The translations under genes were made by a program, and so were the position numbers. From Spongilla lacustris (Eukaryota; Porifera; Demospongiae; Spongillida; Spongillidae): a stretch of DNA of 64,000 nt. Location of the stretch: contig OX442416.1 of NCBI GenBank assembly GCA_949361645.1, positions 17,736,993 to 17,800,992 on the forward strand, given 5' to 3'. Below are positions 1 through 13,697 of this stretch, in pieces; position 1 is the first letter of the stretch, and each line of letters begins with the position of its first letter. The notes beneath the pieces are model-generated. The model saw only the letters and a list, made by a program, of their open reading frames with translations. It was not told the DNA's origin and ran no database searches.

Positions 1-1137
1 CTTATATGCTTTGAATATGTTGCATGTCACTTATTCAAGTACAGTACTAGTCGGGCGGGCCCTACCACCGCGTTTGGACCAAACGCGGTACTGTACATAT
101 AATGATATATGATTTACTCCACAAACTGACAATTGCTGATTACTACTTGCAATTGTGGTGGAGTTTCCGGCTCCCACATCAAAATTTGCACACATGGCAA
201 ACTGACCTCCATAGCAGTTGATGTATTGTTGGAAGGAATTTGAAGAGTTGTACTACTCAGTTCCTATAAGTACTTATGTACCATACTTCTCCTCCTTAAC
301 TTAACCCATTGCGTCCATCTTCAAAAGCAGAATGGAGTTATCATTGTACGCCGGTCAATCCATGCCATTTATATCATATGGAGAAATCAACGGACACAAA
401 AGTTGCGGTTTGTAAATTTTTGGATTTCATTCCGCGGTACGTTCCATAGAGAATGTATGGCGTTTTTACTAACTTGATTATTATTTACTTAACTAACAGA
501 CCTGCAACTTTTGCCACCCTCTAATACTACTCTAAATGATGTTTAAATGTAGGCAATTTCAAATTTTATACCTTGTATCGTCCAAAATTCTGGGACCATT
601 TCTGAAAATATGATATTCCATAGACTTGTACAGAAAATGGAAAAAAATCATGCTAATTAAGATATTCCATTAGTTATAACTAATGAACAGAGGGGGGTTA
701 GAACTTTTGCCACCCTCTGAAACAATTCTACAACTATCCAAATAATATAATATATGAAAAAAAGTGGATGTTGTCGTGAAGAATTTGGGGACCATTTTTA
801 AAAATAGTAAATCAGTTTTGGTGCAATAAGGCGCCATTTTTAAATGGCGTTTCTATGTGTTGATTTAGTAAAATCAAGGATATTCCATAGTTAATAAAAT
901 GAGACTAGGATCTAGGACATGCCAGCATTTTGCAAAGCTGGAGTCGAGCAGAGGGCGTGGTGGGCCAGGTGCCGCCCCGTGCCGGGGGTAACTACTAGTA
1001 CATGCCATGGAATACTAAAAGCTTCGAGTCTGTGTTTTCTGCAAGACAGATCGATGTATTGAAATGATGTTAGGCTGCTTACCTCGACCGGCTGCTCAGA
1101 CAAGAGATGTAGGCCTACACGTAGCTGTAGCTGGATC
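1..1137. other. Non-coding stretch, no gene seen
   Basis: No reading frame here resembles a known protein. A perfect short hairpin lies at 67-89 (11-base arms around one central A). A diverged sequence containing a TTTTGCCACCCTCT core occurs twice (about 507-522 and 702-718), suggesting an old repeat. The rest is AT-rich without recognisable structure. Confidence 0.5.
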
Positions 1138-1163
1138 TGAGCTATCCGAGTGCATCCTGAGGT
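1138..1163 (+). repeat. 26-bp direct repeat, copy 1 (with 3041-3066)
   Basis: A 26-base stretch beginning TGAGCTATCCGAGTGCATCC is identical at 3041-3066 in the same orientation. The two copies bracket the gag and RNase H remnants. They may be the ends of decayed LTRs, but the coding remnants between them point in opposite directions, so a simple LTR element is not restored. Confidence 0.7.
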
Positions 1164-1221
1164 CTACAGGGCGACGAGGGTGCATGGGATAGCTAAGAAG
1201 GATGGCAGGGGAGTGTGACGC

Positions 1222-2050
1222 GTCAACGGAAGACTGGTTGAGTTAATACGTCGAGCGGCTAGAACATTTCTTCCTGGCAAATAAAGTGGAAGCCGAACAG
1301 AAAAAGGACGCTTTTCTCGCCTGTATTACATTTGGCCTGCTCCGAGCGCTCGTAGCACCCCAGAAATTGAAAGACCGAACGTACGAGCAACTGGTCGCAG
1401 CCTTTACGACACACGTAGCGCCTAAACCTCTAGTCATCGCAGAACGTACGGTTCCACAAACGGGACAAAAGGAGGGATATGTGGTATGCAGCAAGTTTGC
1501 AGAACTGTGCGTTTGGTGCGACGTTATCAGAGACGCTGAGAGACAGGGTGTTCTTTGGTATGAGGGACGAGGGGGTACAGAAGAGACTCCTCACAAAGGC
1601 AGACCTCACTTTTGCCAAGGTGCTGGAGACAGCGGAAATAGCGGAAAGGGAGACTAAAGACGCGCAGAACAGTTGCAGAGTGTCACAAAACAGGAACAAG
1701 ACCCTGAAGTACATCAAGTGGCAGCACCACCAAGAAGGGGGAGACAGTCAGGCCTAGGGGCTTGCAACAGGTGTGGAGGAGCGCATGATACTCAACAGTG
1801 CAGGTTCAGAAACAAAGTTTGCAGGAAATGGGGGCAAATTGAGAGGGCGTGTTGTGCAAAGAAAAGGGCAGAAGGAACAGGTGTTGGAAAGGGTGTACCC
1901 TCTGTGAAGGAACTAAAGGGGGACGATGAAAGCAATGAAGAATGGGACAGACTGAAATGGGGATCACTACATGGCCTAGCAAAAGACAAGAGATATGGAA
2001 TGAAACAGAGGACAATGGGTAAACCTATATGTATGTGGAGTTCATCATGA
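1222..2050 (+). pseudogene. Ty3/gypsy-like gag remnant
   Basis: A gag polyprotein remnant spread over three frames. From about 1226 the sequence reads YVERLEHFFLANKVEAEQKK after an in-frame stop. It then shifts near 1450-1480 and continues through FGATLSETLRDRVFFGMRDE and a CCHC zinc knuckle (CNRCGGAHDTQQC, about 1768-1806). A second, damaged knuckle follows, in which the GH of the usual CxxCGxxGH is missing. This order (capsid-like helices, then one or two knuckles) is that of Ty3/gypsy Gag, which packages element RNA. No protease or reverse transcriptase follows on this strand; the homology runs into C-rich repeats. At least two frameshifts and a stop make it a dead copy. Confidence 0.75.
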
Positions 2051-2084
2051 ATGAACAACTGCTATGTATCAATACAATTGGTTG

Positions 2085-2221
2085 TACCCCAAATTGTACA
2101 GGCCTGTACAATTTTATAGGCCTGTACCACTGTACAGGCCACTACCCCTCCCTGTACACGCCATTACCCTTGTACAGGCCTGCACCCCTGTACAAGCCTG
2201 TACCCTTGTACAGTCCTGTAC

Positions 2222-2252
<31 letters not shown>

Positions 2253-2530
2253 AGTACAGGCCTGTACCCCTGTCCAGGCTTGTACCCCTCCCTGCATGTA
2301 CACGCCTTTACCCCTGTACAAGCCTGTACCCACTGTACAGTCCTGTAAACCCCCCCCCCCCCCCCCGCCCCCCTGCCAGTACAGGCCTGTACCCCTGTCC
2401 AGGCTTGTATCCCTGTACCCCTCCTTGAACATGCCTGTATCCCTGAGCAGGCCTGTACCCCTCCGTGAACAGTGGTACAGGCCTATACCTCTCCCTGTAC
2501 CCTTTCACAGGATTGTACTGCTGTACATGT
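2085..2530. repeat. Degenerate CCTGTACAGG-type minisatellite with C tracts
   Basis: Short degenerate units built on CCCCTGTACAGGCCTGTA repeat across the interval, interrupted by runs of C at about 2221-2252 and 2350-2366. Long proline-rich or glycine-rich reading frames on both strands are products of the repeat and are not taken as genes. Confidence 0.8.
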
Positions 2531-2689
2531 ATAGTTCATGTCTCTACTCAAAGCATGGCTTTATAACCGGACCTCTTCTGTAGTTTTGGGTGGCCATCCC
2601 TCCTGAATAGACTGAAACACCCTTGCTAACACCAGGTCCCTTAATTGTTGTTGTTCTTCGTAATTCTGCCACTGCGACCAGGAGGGTTT

Positions 2690-2950
2690 GTAGTTGGGAA
2701 TGTCCCTCCTTCCTCCTCGTCCATTTGTGCCATCTGCATGTCGGCCACCACTGGGAGACGTGAAAGTGCATCAGCATTTGTGTGCTGAGTGGTACTCTTG
2801 TACCTGATATCAAGACAGGGCTAGCCTACCGCATATACCAATGCAACCGTGCTGCTGTCACTGCTGGTAATCCCTTTTCAGGGTTGAGAATGGACAACAA
2901 GGGATGGTGGTCTGTCACCAGTGTGAAATGGGGAGGAACTGTGATGTCCG
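2690..2950 (-). pseudogene. Ty3/gypsy-like RNase H remnant
   Basis: Read on the minus strand from about 2945 this gives TLVTDHHPLLSILNPEKGLP, then a short segment ending in LHWYMR. After a frameshift it continues with IRYKSTTQHTNADALSRLP. These are the TDH-PL and NADALSRLP signatures of the Ty3/gypsy RNase H domain, which degrades the RNA strand during reverse transcription. The remnant is head-to-head with the gag remnant at 1.2-2.05 kb, so the two were either rearranged or come from different insertions. Confidence 0.75.
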
Positions 2951-3040
2951 GAAACATTCAGTGATTAGAGATAAATAGGATGTGTGTGCATGTGATTACG
3001 TGTATGATTCAGTATAATGAATGAATGGTTGTTGATGTTG

Positions 3041-3066
3041 TGAGCTATCCGAGTGCATCCTGAGGT
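3041..3066 (+). repeat. 26-bp direct repeat, copy 2
   Basis: Identical to 1138-1163 and in the same orientation. It closes the region holding the two gypsy remnants. Confidence 0.7.
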
Positions 3067-4120
3067 ATCGAGTGTCTGAGAAACAAACCAGCCTAGGACG
3101 CCATTGCATGTGGTTGAATATTTTGAAACATGATCACATGTACATGTACAACAGTGCTTTGTTGTGACACCTGCAGTTAAATTAACACAACAGTAACGCT
3201 ACATTACATCCATAGTGACATCCATGCACATGCACTGTTCCTTCTGATTGTTCCTGCAGCTAGTGAACGTTGTATGTAAAAAATCAATTTAAGCTGACAC
3301 TTGAACTCCCTGAAATAAAAATGCAGTGATTACTAGAATACACCTGAACACACATATTGCATACTGTAGAAGAGAACAGGTTAACTTACGTCCTTTTCTT
3401 CAACCCAATATAAGTGTCTTCTTAAAACCACTTTACAACACTGGAAAGCATGGTATTATTCAGTTTTATTTTGTTTTTTACAAACAAACCCAGCTAGCTT
3501 ACCTTTTTCCTTTCATACACAATCCTTTCAGTCTGATAGTACTTCATTTGACATGCCCTATAAGATGAGAGCCGGGGCCAGCGGGGTGAATGGGGATAAG
3601 GGGAGGAAAGGAGAGAGGAGGAACGAGAGTGATGGGAGGGAGGGGGAGGTAGGAAAATTGACGGGATGAGGAGGGAGGGAGATGGAAGGGGAGGTAAGGA
3701 AATTGAAGGGAGGAGGAAAAGAGAAAGTTTTATTTGGTTTTTTTTGTACAGGTTGTGGTGCAGTTTGTATATGCCAAAACATTGAGTGTCTGACTGGCTA
3801 AATACAATTGAGGGATTCATGAAAGTTTGTGTTATGATGTTCTACTTCCATTGCTGCAGTATTATTGTAGGAAGTCTTCCCTTCATATGTACAGTTAAAT
3901 GGCATGTTTGTGAACCCTGGATTAATTGACAGAACAGCAAGTGACATGCCACGTGTACACCAGGGGGTAGGTGCGGTAAATCCCTGGTGTTATAGGAAGT
4001 ACTTGCATGTAATGGTGTGCTTCTTGTACACGTAACATCTGTAGCAAATGCATGACTGGAAACCGTAAGTGATACTGGCAGATGTTGCCTATTCCTGCCT
4101 CCTCCTCCCCCACGTTCAGC
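3067..4120. other. Non-coding stretch with purine-rich minisatellite
   Basis: No convincing gene. A G/A-rich block at about 3570-3730 is made of GGGAGGA-like units. The remaining sequence is ordinary AT-rich DNA. Confidence 0.5.
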
Positions 4121-4121
4121 T

Positions 4122-5929
<1,808 letters not shown>

Positions 5930-6023
<94 letters not shown>

Positions 6024-6040
6024 GTGTGCGTGCGTGTGTG
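5930..6040. repeat. (TG)n microsatellite
   Basis: TG repeat of about 110 bp with a few GC interruptions near its right end. Confidence 0.95.
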
Positions 6041-6366
6041 TTTGTGTCCAAATTATTATTATTTATATCTGATGTATAACTGTGTACAGGTATATGTGTG
6101 GACATCATTGGTGTGTGTGCCCATGTTTGAAGCACACAATACACAGCTCTATATCAGCGTGTGTAGTGTGCACATGATGGAGACACTTGTGAATATGTGC
6201 ATCACCACCAGTAGAGCTACTACATTGAGTGTCCACACTGTAACTGAGCGTGCGTGACTTGCTGGAAGTGTCCATGCACGTGTGTGGTGTGTGTGTCCCA
6301 CAGGTCAGCTATACACATGGTAAACAAAGGGACAGAGATGCTACACAAATGGACAATGCTCAGTGG

Positions 6367-6985
6367 TTCATATAGGGAGAAAGCCAATAGTATAGGGAGA
6401 AGGCCAACTGTATAGGAAATAGTATAGGGATAAGGCCGACAGTACACATGTAGGTAGAAAGTCAACAGTATAGGGAGAAAGCCAACAGCATAGGGAGACG
6501 GCCAACTGTATAGGGATAAGGTCAACCATATAGGGAGAAGGGTCAACAGTATAGGGAGAAGGCCAAGAGTATATAGGGAGCAGGCCAACAGTATAGGGAG
6601 AAGGCCAACAGTATAGAGAGAAGGCCAACAGTATAGGGAGAAGGCCAACAGTATAAGCGCAGCTTATTATAAAGAGAAGGCCACCAGCATAGGAAGAAGG
6701 CCAACAGTACAGGGAGAAGGCCAACAGTATAGGGAGAAGGCCAACAGTATAGGGAGAAGGCCAAGAGTATATAGGGAGAAGGCTAACAGTATAGGGAGAA
6801 GGCCAACAGTATAGGGAGAAGGCCAACTGTATAGCGAGAAGGCCAACAGTATAGGGAGAAGGCCACCAGTCTAACACTACAGGAAGAAGACCAACAGTAT
6901 AAGGAGACGGGCAATTAACGGTCCGGGAGAAGGCCAACAGTACAGGGCGAATTCCATACAGTACTAGTATAGGGAGAAGGCCATA
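6367..6985. repeat. 20-bp minisatellite, about 30 degenerate units
   Basis: Units close to GTATAGGGAGAAGGCCAACA repeat with point changes and small indels. The unit is also present at 4695-4800. Long minus-strand frames rich in the pattern GLLPILLAFSLY are translations of the repeat in three phases and carry no independent coding evidence. Confidence 0.9.
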
Positions 6986-7672
6986 TCTCCTCCCCTTTCA
7001 CTGCATCGAATATATGCCTGTTCTGCACATAATAAATTCACACAGTATACTCACCAAAACACTTGAATCTCAGAAGTTGAAATCATGCAGGGCAATCCGT
7101 TTATTGCTGCCTCCACATATCCAAAGCTACGATTGTGTATTATCGTTAATAATTCATCTGCAATTAACAGTTAACTAGTTGCAGCGTACGCAATAACTGT
7201 AACTTAATCCCAGATGACGCAAGGTATTACGTTATGACATATTGTTTATGAATAAATTATGCGCGGTAGAAATTAATTTTTTGTCTTGATTTTACTACAC
7301 GAATGGTTCATGTCATAATTATATAAAACACAGATTCACAATCAGACCGATTTATACTAAATTATAAATGTGTTTAAAATTCAATTTAAAAATAAAAGCA
7401 TGATGACCGCCTATGTATGGGCCATTTCTCCATATGTTACATGTATATGCCTGCTATCATGGACATTGGACTAATGTATACCCTTGGCACCCAAAGGGTT
7501 GATATCTAGTTGTAGCTCACGTACCGCACCCAATTGATTTTCCGTATATTCTTATTAACATTCCGTAATTTAGCCACACCTATAGGCTAATATATATTTA
7601 TTTTAAATCCTGAGTCGGTGTCAGAGGTCTGTCCATTGGTTCTGATTGTCATATTTACATATAGCGATTGCA
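6986..7672. other. 5' flank of the first GPCR
   Basis: AT-rich non-coding sequence. No TATA box or other core promoter could be assigned with confidence. It probably includes the promoter and 5' leader of the gene that starts at 7673. Confidence 0.4.
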
Positions 7673-8695
7673 ATGAATTTCTCCTCCGACGATAACTTTT
7701 CTTCTGCAATCCTTTTCTGCGCACTCAACGTCGTATCTATATTAGTATGCATATCGGCAGCTGTCTTGGCTCTTTGTCTAGGACTGTACAAAAAGCTCGT
7801 CTATCGACTGGCTCTCTATCAAGTGTTGGCTTCGTTGGCCTTTGCAACGGTGGAGACATTGGAAATCATTTTTGTGAATTACGACAAGGCCCCGGAAGTT
7901 TACGGACGCTTGTGTGCGACCATTGGGTATTTGATCATTTACTCAGAATGGATGAAGCTACTCTTCACGATGTGGGTAACCTTCCATCTCTTCTGTTTTG
8001 CGGTGCTCCACAAGAACCTGAAAAGGCTTGAAGTGTTGTACGTTGTGACGTCACTACTCGTACCCGCGGTGATAGCTGTGGTACCACTTTTAACCAAATC
8101 CTACAATATTTCCCCGCTTGGATGCTATATTTATAAAAGCAATGACACAAATCATGAGGCGGAGATAGAAGTGTTTGCTCTTTGGAACGCTCCAGCCTTG
8201 ATTATCCTGTTTGTAGCGTCAATTGCCATGGTTGTCATGGTGCTAGTATTGGTTTACCGGGTTGTTTTAACACTAAAAATCAAGCCGATAACCGGTGATG
8301 ACCGGTATTGGAAGGCTCTTAAACAGCTCCTTCCATTGGCCGCTTTCCCAATACTATTCTTCTTTTTTGCCATTCCAGGACTTGTATATGGCATCAGTTT
8401 GTTCGGGAGTTCTACTCTCAACCTGGACACTTTACTTGCAGCTTCAGTGTTTATTGCCATGTGGGGTATGACTTCAGGCATGACTTTAATCATCCACATC
8501 TCTGTGGCCCGTCTTTACTGCAAAAGTAAAGAACAGCGTCGAGGATCCGGACACAAGAACATTCATGGACATAATGCCCAATACTCTTCGTGTGAGCACA
8601 CCATCAATACTGCCACTGCAGTCAGTGCGAGCAGTGTTACTCACTTCACGCTCCCGATAGACAGTTTGGCCGGTGATGATAATGTTGGCTTGTAA
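7673..8695 (+). CDS. Seven-helix GPCR, cAMP-receptor-like family
   Basis: Single-exon protein of 340 residues. I start at the first ATG (7673); the frame is open slightly further upstream but without an ATG. The N-terminus is short with an N-glycosylation site (NFS). Hydrophobic helices fall at roughly residues 11-35, 40-65, 76-110, 118-142, 172-200, 217-240 and 252-280. A hydrophilic, basic and Ser/Thr-rich tail of about 60 residues follows. Sequence around helices 1-3 (LVYRLALYQVLASLAF, MWVTFHLFCFAVLHKNLK) and the short loops recall the Dictyostelium cAMP-receptor/family-2-like group found as lineage expansions in sponges. It should sit in the plasma membrane and couple to G proteins; the ligand is unknown. 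A close paralogue, destroyed by transposons, lies at 14409-18882. I am sure it is a 7TM receptor, less sure of the subfamily. Confidence 0.85.
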   Translation: MNFSSDDNFSSAILFCALNVVSILVCISAAVLALCLGLYKKLVYRLALYQVLASLAFATVETLEIIFVNYDKAPEVYGRLCATIGYLIIYSEWMKLLFTMWVTFHLFCFAVLHKNLKRLEVLYVVTSLLVPAVIAVVPLLTKSYNISPLGCYIYKSNDTNHEAEIEVFALWNAPALIILFVASIAMVVMVLVLVYRVVLTLKIKPITGDDRYWKALKQLLPLAAFPILFFFFAIPGLVYGISLFGSSTLNLDTLLAASVFIAMWGMTSGMTLIIHISVARLYCKSKEQRRGSGHKNIHGHNAQYSSCEHTINTATAVSASSVTHFTLPIDSLAGDDNVGL

Positions 8696-9035
8696 TCTAA
8701 GTTTAACCACAAAAAAATATCATTGCGAAGCGTGAAACAAACTAATCTTATTTATAACCAGTAACAGATTACTTGAATGTACGTAGGGACTGTATAGTAA
8801 AAAGTACAGTCCTTATGTAGATATGATTGGAGATAAAGTTTGCATCTCTTATTGCTGTATGGTTCTAAAGTTACAATTAATAACCACAAAACTTAAATAG
8901 AAATTTGGTCTTATTGTATAGTCTCTCTACCCAACGCCACATGTACAAATTGAAGCAAGAGCTAGCAATATTAATGCGACGTCACAGGAATCGAAATTTC
9001 CTTCGCGCGGATCGATCGCTCGCGCCGCGGGCTGA

Positions 9036-9054
9036 GCAGTGGCGGATCCAGGGG
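9036..9054. mobile_element. hAT-like terminal fragment beside RAG1-like copy A
   Basis: CAGTGGCGGATCCAGGGG is typical of hAT transposon ends. Copy A of the RAG1-like element is inserted directly after its run of G, and G-rich sequence resumes on the far side at 12039. The matching opposite end was not found, so the hAT element is truncated or diverged. Confidence 0.4.
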
Positions 9055-9758
9055 CACGGTGGTCTGCTCTCATTGAACGCGTGGAAACTAAGCCCTACGC
9101 CCCGAAAAATTGAAATGGTTACGTACACCCATAGCAACGAACCTGACAACCGATGCCTTTTAGAACCAGCTGTGCACGGGGTACATAAAACGTAATCAAC
9201 ACCTAAAAGCCATACTAGCAGTGATAAACACCTTTGAACTATATTGTAAGCAAAAATCACGTGGCCTGGTGTTGCCAACTGTCGGCTCTGGTACTTCAAA
9301 CCTATCGACTTACGCACGGCGATCACCGACTACATGTGTTCAAAAAACTACAACGACGCTCGGTGACTGAATTGGAACATGCCAAAGCTATCACGGTAAA
9401 GTTAGTTGTTTGTACTGTCGTTTTTTGGTACAGGTTAGTGGCAACGCATTTTCTGAAGTAGATTTCTAGCCTTTGAAAATCCACCATTTTGGTGTCTTTT
9501 TGGGGGTGGGGGAATTAATATTTGCGCAATGAAGTGGGTTTTAACAGAGCGTTTAAAATATAGCCTTATATTTCTTTTGGTCTAAATTTGACTCCATGCT
9601 CGTATGTAAATAGATTGAGCTTGAACTGAATTATTATTTATTCTTTACTCTCTTGGCTGGAGGGGGGATGGCAGCTACCAATTGTGGCTCAATACTTAGT
9701 AAGTGTTCTTGCACAATGCGCATCAGGTTCTGCATGTGGTTGTGGATTGGAGCAAATG

Positions 9759-11560
9759 TCAAGCCAAGAATTTTGCATGAATTGACTTGGCCCCTGAAAA
9801 GGGGGCTGTTTCTCCTTTGGGGTTATCGCCAACAATTTGGCTGGATATGTGGTGCATCCTTTCCTCATCAGCCAGACAGATTCCTGATGATTTGAGCCAC
9901 CTCAAACACCAGTGAGTTAGAATTGAGCCTTTGCTGTATGTTGTGACACACCGCCTTAGAAGCCTCAGTGTATTCCTAGGTATGGCAAGCCCAGCCTTAA
10001 TCGCCGGCAATACATGTACCTGAACTTCAGTCCATGATGAGTAGGCAGCTGTAGTTTAGCTCTGGTGACATGCACGAATGTTATTGGCAGAAGTGAGTGT
10101 ATATATTATGTAACCTCTGTACAAGTCATTGACATTCCCTTAACTGCTTCCCCTGTAGCAAGTTGTATGATGGCTTTGTCAGGACTAGCTGGTAGAGATT
10201 ACCCTCTTCAGCAAACTCGCTGCTTGCTTCTCCTCCTCAGGTGTAAGTGTTGGTGCACACTCATGCCCTTCATAGTCACCATCCTTAATATCCCTGCTGC
10301 AGTCTGTATACAGTGCTCCAGAACATCTGACAGCAGCATTATCACACTTGATGATAGTCTGACTAGGGGACCATCCTCGTGACCGTCAGGGGATTTTCCT
10401 CTGGGCAGCAGGGGATCATCCTCTGAGCAGTAGGGGACCATCCTCTGAGTAGCAGGGAATCATCCTCAGAGCAGCAGGGGATCATCCTCTGAGCAGCAGG
10501 GGACCATCCTCTGATCAGCAGGGGACCGTCCTCTGAGCAGCATGGGACTGTCCTCTGAGCGGCAGGGGATCATCCTCTGAGCAGCAGGAGATCATCCTCT
10601 GAGCAGCAGGGGATCATCCTCTGAGCAGCAGAGGATCATTCTCTGGGCAGCATGGGACCATCCTCTGATCAGCAGGGGACCATCCTCTGATCAGCAGGGG
10701 ACCGTCCTCTGAGCAGCATGGGACTGTCCTCTGAGCAGCAGGGGCCAGGGGATCATCCTCTGAGCAACAGGGGATCATCCTCTGGGCAGCATGGGACCAT
10801 CCTCTGAGCAGCAGGGGACCATCCTCTGAGCAGCAGGGGGCCATCCTCTGAGCAGCATGGGACCATCCTCTGATCAGCAGGGGACCGTCCTCTGAGCAGC
10901 ATCTGAGCAGCAGGGGATCATCCACTGAGCAGCAGGAGATCATCCTCTGATCAGCAGGGAACCATCCTCTGAGCAGCAGGGGATCATCCTCTGGGCAGCA
11001 TGGGACCATCCTCTGGGCAGCATGGGACCATTACTGAGCAACATGGGACCATCTCTAAGCAGCAGAGGACTATCCGTCCTCTGAGCAGCATGGACGGTTC
11101 ACAGCATCATATGCTGCTATCCACTCCCGGAGGCATTTGGAGCACACCAGTGCACCACACAGCAGTTCCAGTGGCTGTGAGAGGGTGTTGGAGCACAGTG
11201 CACACTTCAGCTCCTTTAGCATTGATAGGTTGTTAGCTCTTGCCAAAGGTGGGCTAGGCTCACTATGGAGAACTAGAGGAGGGGCAATCTTCTCAAGATG
11301 ACCTCTTATGATGTCATATGTTTACTTGTTTTGCCACTCAAATAGCATCACTACACATTTGTGATGCACTCACTTTGTGATGGCACAGATGGTTCTCTAC
11401 ATACCCAGCTTACATTGCATGCAGAACATCTCAGGGTTACATCATCCCCAGATGTGTCAATGTCAAAAGCTTTTTTCAGCTCAGCTGAGAATGCTATGCA
11501 CTCAGAGCTGGTTCTTTTCTTTGCCTTGTACTTCGTTAGCCTCTGCCCACACACTCTGCA
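9759..11560 (-). pseudogene. RAG1 N-terminal-like protein gene of copy A, broken
   Basis: Four conserved blocks can be read on the minus strand. (1) About 11560-11410: VCGQRLTKYKAKKRTSSEC followed by AFDIDTSGDDV, matching in order the first zinc-binding motif and the FxID segment of vertebrate RAG1. (2) About 11260-11090: a RING-like finger, CALC then LCGALVCSKC then a CC pair. (3) About 10385-10210: a zinc-finger-like block with CDN...RC...DC...HEC spacing. (4) 10010-9759: a segment including IPRNTLRLLRR, RWLKSSG and IVGDN, a conserved region I recall from transposon-borne RAG1-N-like proteins. A 21-bp minisatellite separates blocks 2 and 3. The blocks are in different frames and some breaks look like introns (possible donor after block 1), so part of the disruption may be splicing. 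No DDE transposase core is seen. Confidence 0.65.
10370..11095. repeat. 21-bp minisatellite inside the RAG1-like gene, copy A
   Basis: About 34 units of a 21-bp sequence (GATCATCCTCTGAGCAGCAGG with variants) begin exactly where the RING-like finger ends. Because 21 is a multiple of three, the array adds 7-residue repeats without shifting frame. The homologous array in copy B is at 15665-16375. Confidence 0.92.
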
Positions 11561-12042
11561 ATGTATGGAAATTGTAATCCATACCTATAATGTATAGGGC
11601 AAAACCACAACGTACGTCGATTATTCATGCAATACGCTCAGCTTGTTCGTGGTGACAGAAAATGCGTTGCCACTTCAGGTTAGTAAATTCTGGTAGCCAC
11701 ATGCCTCCTGAGCATCGCTGTAGTACTCATACCTTCCAGTTCAGTCACCAAAGGCTACGTCGTCGCATTTAGTAATGCCCTCCTTCTAAATACGTATCGC
11801 GTGACCTTGCTAAACAGTATGCGCATGCTATCTATGTGGAATTTCAATTGTGCGCATTGACTGGACATGACAGGAAAAGGAATGCAGTGTTTGAGTTCGT
11901 TTTCAGTGTTTGATTTGCTAGTTCTGGTGAGTTATGGTTTGCTTTTAAACATCAGATGTCTATAATGAGCCATCAGTTAAATGGTAATACCGTAAATGAT
12001 CTAATTGTTGACTTAGTTTCCAGCCGCATACAACCGTGGGGG

Positions 12043-13232
12043 GGGGGGGGAGGGGGGACGACTCATTAAATATTCATGAGTGTATTTTGCGTACCGCGTG
12101 CTATTATAACCGCAAGAAACAGTGCCGCGGTTAGCTACAGCCTACAGCGCTGATACATGTACTGACAGGGGCGGATCTAGGGGGGTGGGCACCGGGGAGA
12201 CTGCCCCCCCTCCCCCCCCCCCCCCCCCCCCCCCCCAAATTAAATAATCCCACTATATTCACATGACGTGGCACGTTACTCGTTAATTCTTCAATAATCT
12301 GAGTGTTTTCTTGTGTTTTCAAGCGCACACTGATAGCGGAGCGATCTGATCGGTCATGTACAGCGTTTGTAGCGTACATCGTTTTCATACCTAACCGGGT
12401 GTGGTTTGTGGTTGGTTGATTGATGCTAGAACAGTTACGCAGACGGTATCATAACATTGATGTCGATCTGCCACATGTAGGTCCTGCATTAACATTGAAC
12501 AGTTGTTACCTGTAGCAAAGATTATATATTATCTCTGCCTGTAGTACCCAATATATTGTGTCGGATGCATATTCACTGTAGTATGCATATTTATCGCCTA
12601 GAACACAGCAAAAAAATGAAAAGAAGACCGCAAATAGAGACTTGATTTTACAAGTGATCTGAGATCTATACATACTGATACAGACTGATTACATGCAGCC
12701 TGCATGCACATACATCTTACAAATTTTTGCTGCGTGAAACCAAGTTAACCAACCTCGGCCGGCGCCTTATATCACAAGGAAAGTACATATCCCTATTTTG
12801 CTATTTATGACTCAAATGAAGCATTATGGCTAATAATAAATAAGCATTTTTCGTAACAATTTTAGGCCCGAAACTATTTGCTCATCTAATACTTTTCTTG
12901 TAGTGCAATTTTTAATTGTACATGAAGCACTAAAACTAGCCTAGTTTTAATGCTTTAATACTTAGATAGTATCAAAAGCTTCCGCGCTTCGCGCGGGAGG
13001 GGGCATATCCCCCTCCCGCACCCACCCCTTTTTGGGTTCCACGCCCACTTTCTTATAACTTATTAACCGTGCCCCCCCCCTTTTAAAATTCCTGTATCCG
13101 CCCCTGGGCTCTTGTGTCATATTGACAAATTGTGAACCAGGCTTATTAAAGGGGTGACATCGCAACAGACTATATGGAGGAAAGCATATCAGTGATGCAA
13201 TCCATCCGCATCTCAGCGCGGACGATCGTATA
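12043..13232. mobile_element. Non-coding stretch with hAT-like terminal fragments
   Basis: CAGGGGCGGATCTAGG at about 12166 and its near reverse complement CCTGTATCCGCCCCTG ending at 13106 look like hAT termini. The flanking 8-mers do not match, so a single intact element is not proven. A C tract follows at about 12190-12236, and a GC-rich hairpin (CGCGCTTCGCGCG) lies near 12983. No gene is seen. Confidence 0.4.
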
Positions 13233-13553
13233 AGACCCCTTGCCGTGTCATCCCGGGAAGGATCAAAATATTAGCGGCCATATTGTTTTGGACCAAAATA
13301 TGTGCGTTATTTAGAAATTTGTGTATCTACGACGACGATGACGTAAATTGACACTATTATTGTACGCCCGCAAGAACCCATAACCATTTCAAAGCTTAAA
13401 CTTATGAATACAATTAATTAGGGCGTGATTTTTCACCAGTCTAAGTTGTTATTACGTAATGAAAACACAAATTCTAAATAACACACATTTTGGGCCAAAA
13501 CAATATGGCCGCTAATGTTTTGATCCTTCCCGGGATGACACGGCAAGGGGTCT
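13233..13553. mobile_element. Short inverted-repeat element (MITE-like), about 320 bp
   Basis: The left arm starts AGACCCCTTGCCGTGTCATC and the right arm ends with its reverse complement. The two arms stay complementary for roughly 75 bases, through GATCAAAA and GCGGCCATATTGTTTTGG. The centre is AT-rich and non-coding. A clear target duplication was not found. This is a non-autonomous DNA transposon of unassigned superfamily. Confidence 0.75.
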
Positions 13554-13697
13554 AGTTGGGGGTACGGTCGACCCTTGCGATTGCTCGAAGGAATCAAATT
13601 GACGGATAAGGCCTCTGCCATGGGTAAATTATGGTTCTTTTCATATACTACGTCGTTTAAACAATTACCGTGTAGTTTAAATTTCCTATTCCGACCT

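Larger units (their letters stand above)
9055..12038 (-). mobile_element. RAG1-N-terminal-like transposon, copy A (2984 bp)
   Basis: The interval begins CACGGT and ends ACCGTG, and is flanked by GGGG on both sides (inside a G run, so weak as a target duplication). It is nearly identical to 14709-17693 in the opposite orientation, and the homology stops exactly at these termini. Just inside the ends lie inverted copies of a block around AGTGGCAACGCATTTTCT and of a second block around GGTGACTGAA. The element carries a broken gene on its minus strand for a protein with RAG1 N-terminal features (see 9759-11560) and an internal 21-bp minisatellite. It resembles in concept the N-RAG-TP elements described from molluscs. 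Confidence 0.75.

Noticed and set aside
6220..6937. 142- and 189-codon hydrophobic frames on the minus strand
   Set aside because: Translations of the 20-bp minisatellite in three phases, not membrane proteins.
7646..7672. Start of the first GPCR upstream of 7673
   Set aside because: The frame is open but the first codon there is TTG; the first ATG is at 7673 and gives a normal N-terminus.
12166..13106. A single complete hAT element
   Set aside because: Ends look right, but the flanking octamers (TGTACTGA and GGCTCTTG) do not match, so two unrelated fragments are equally likely.
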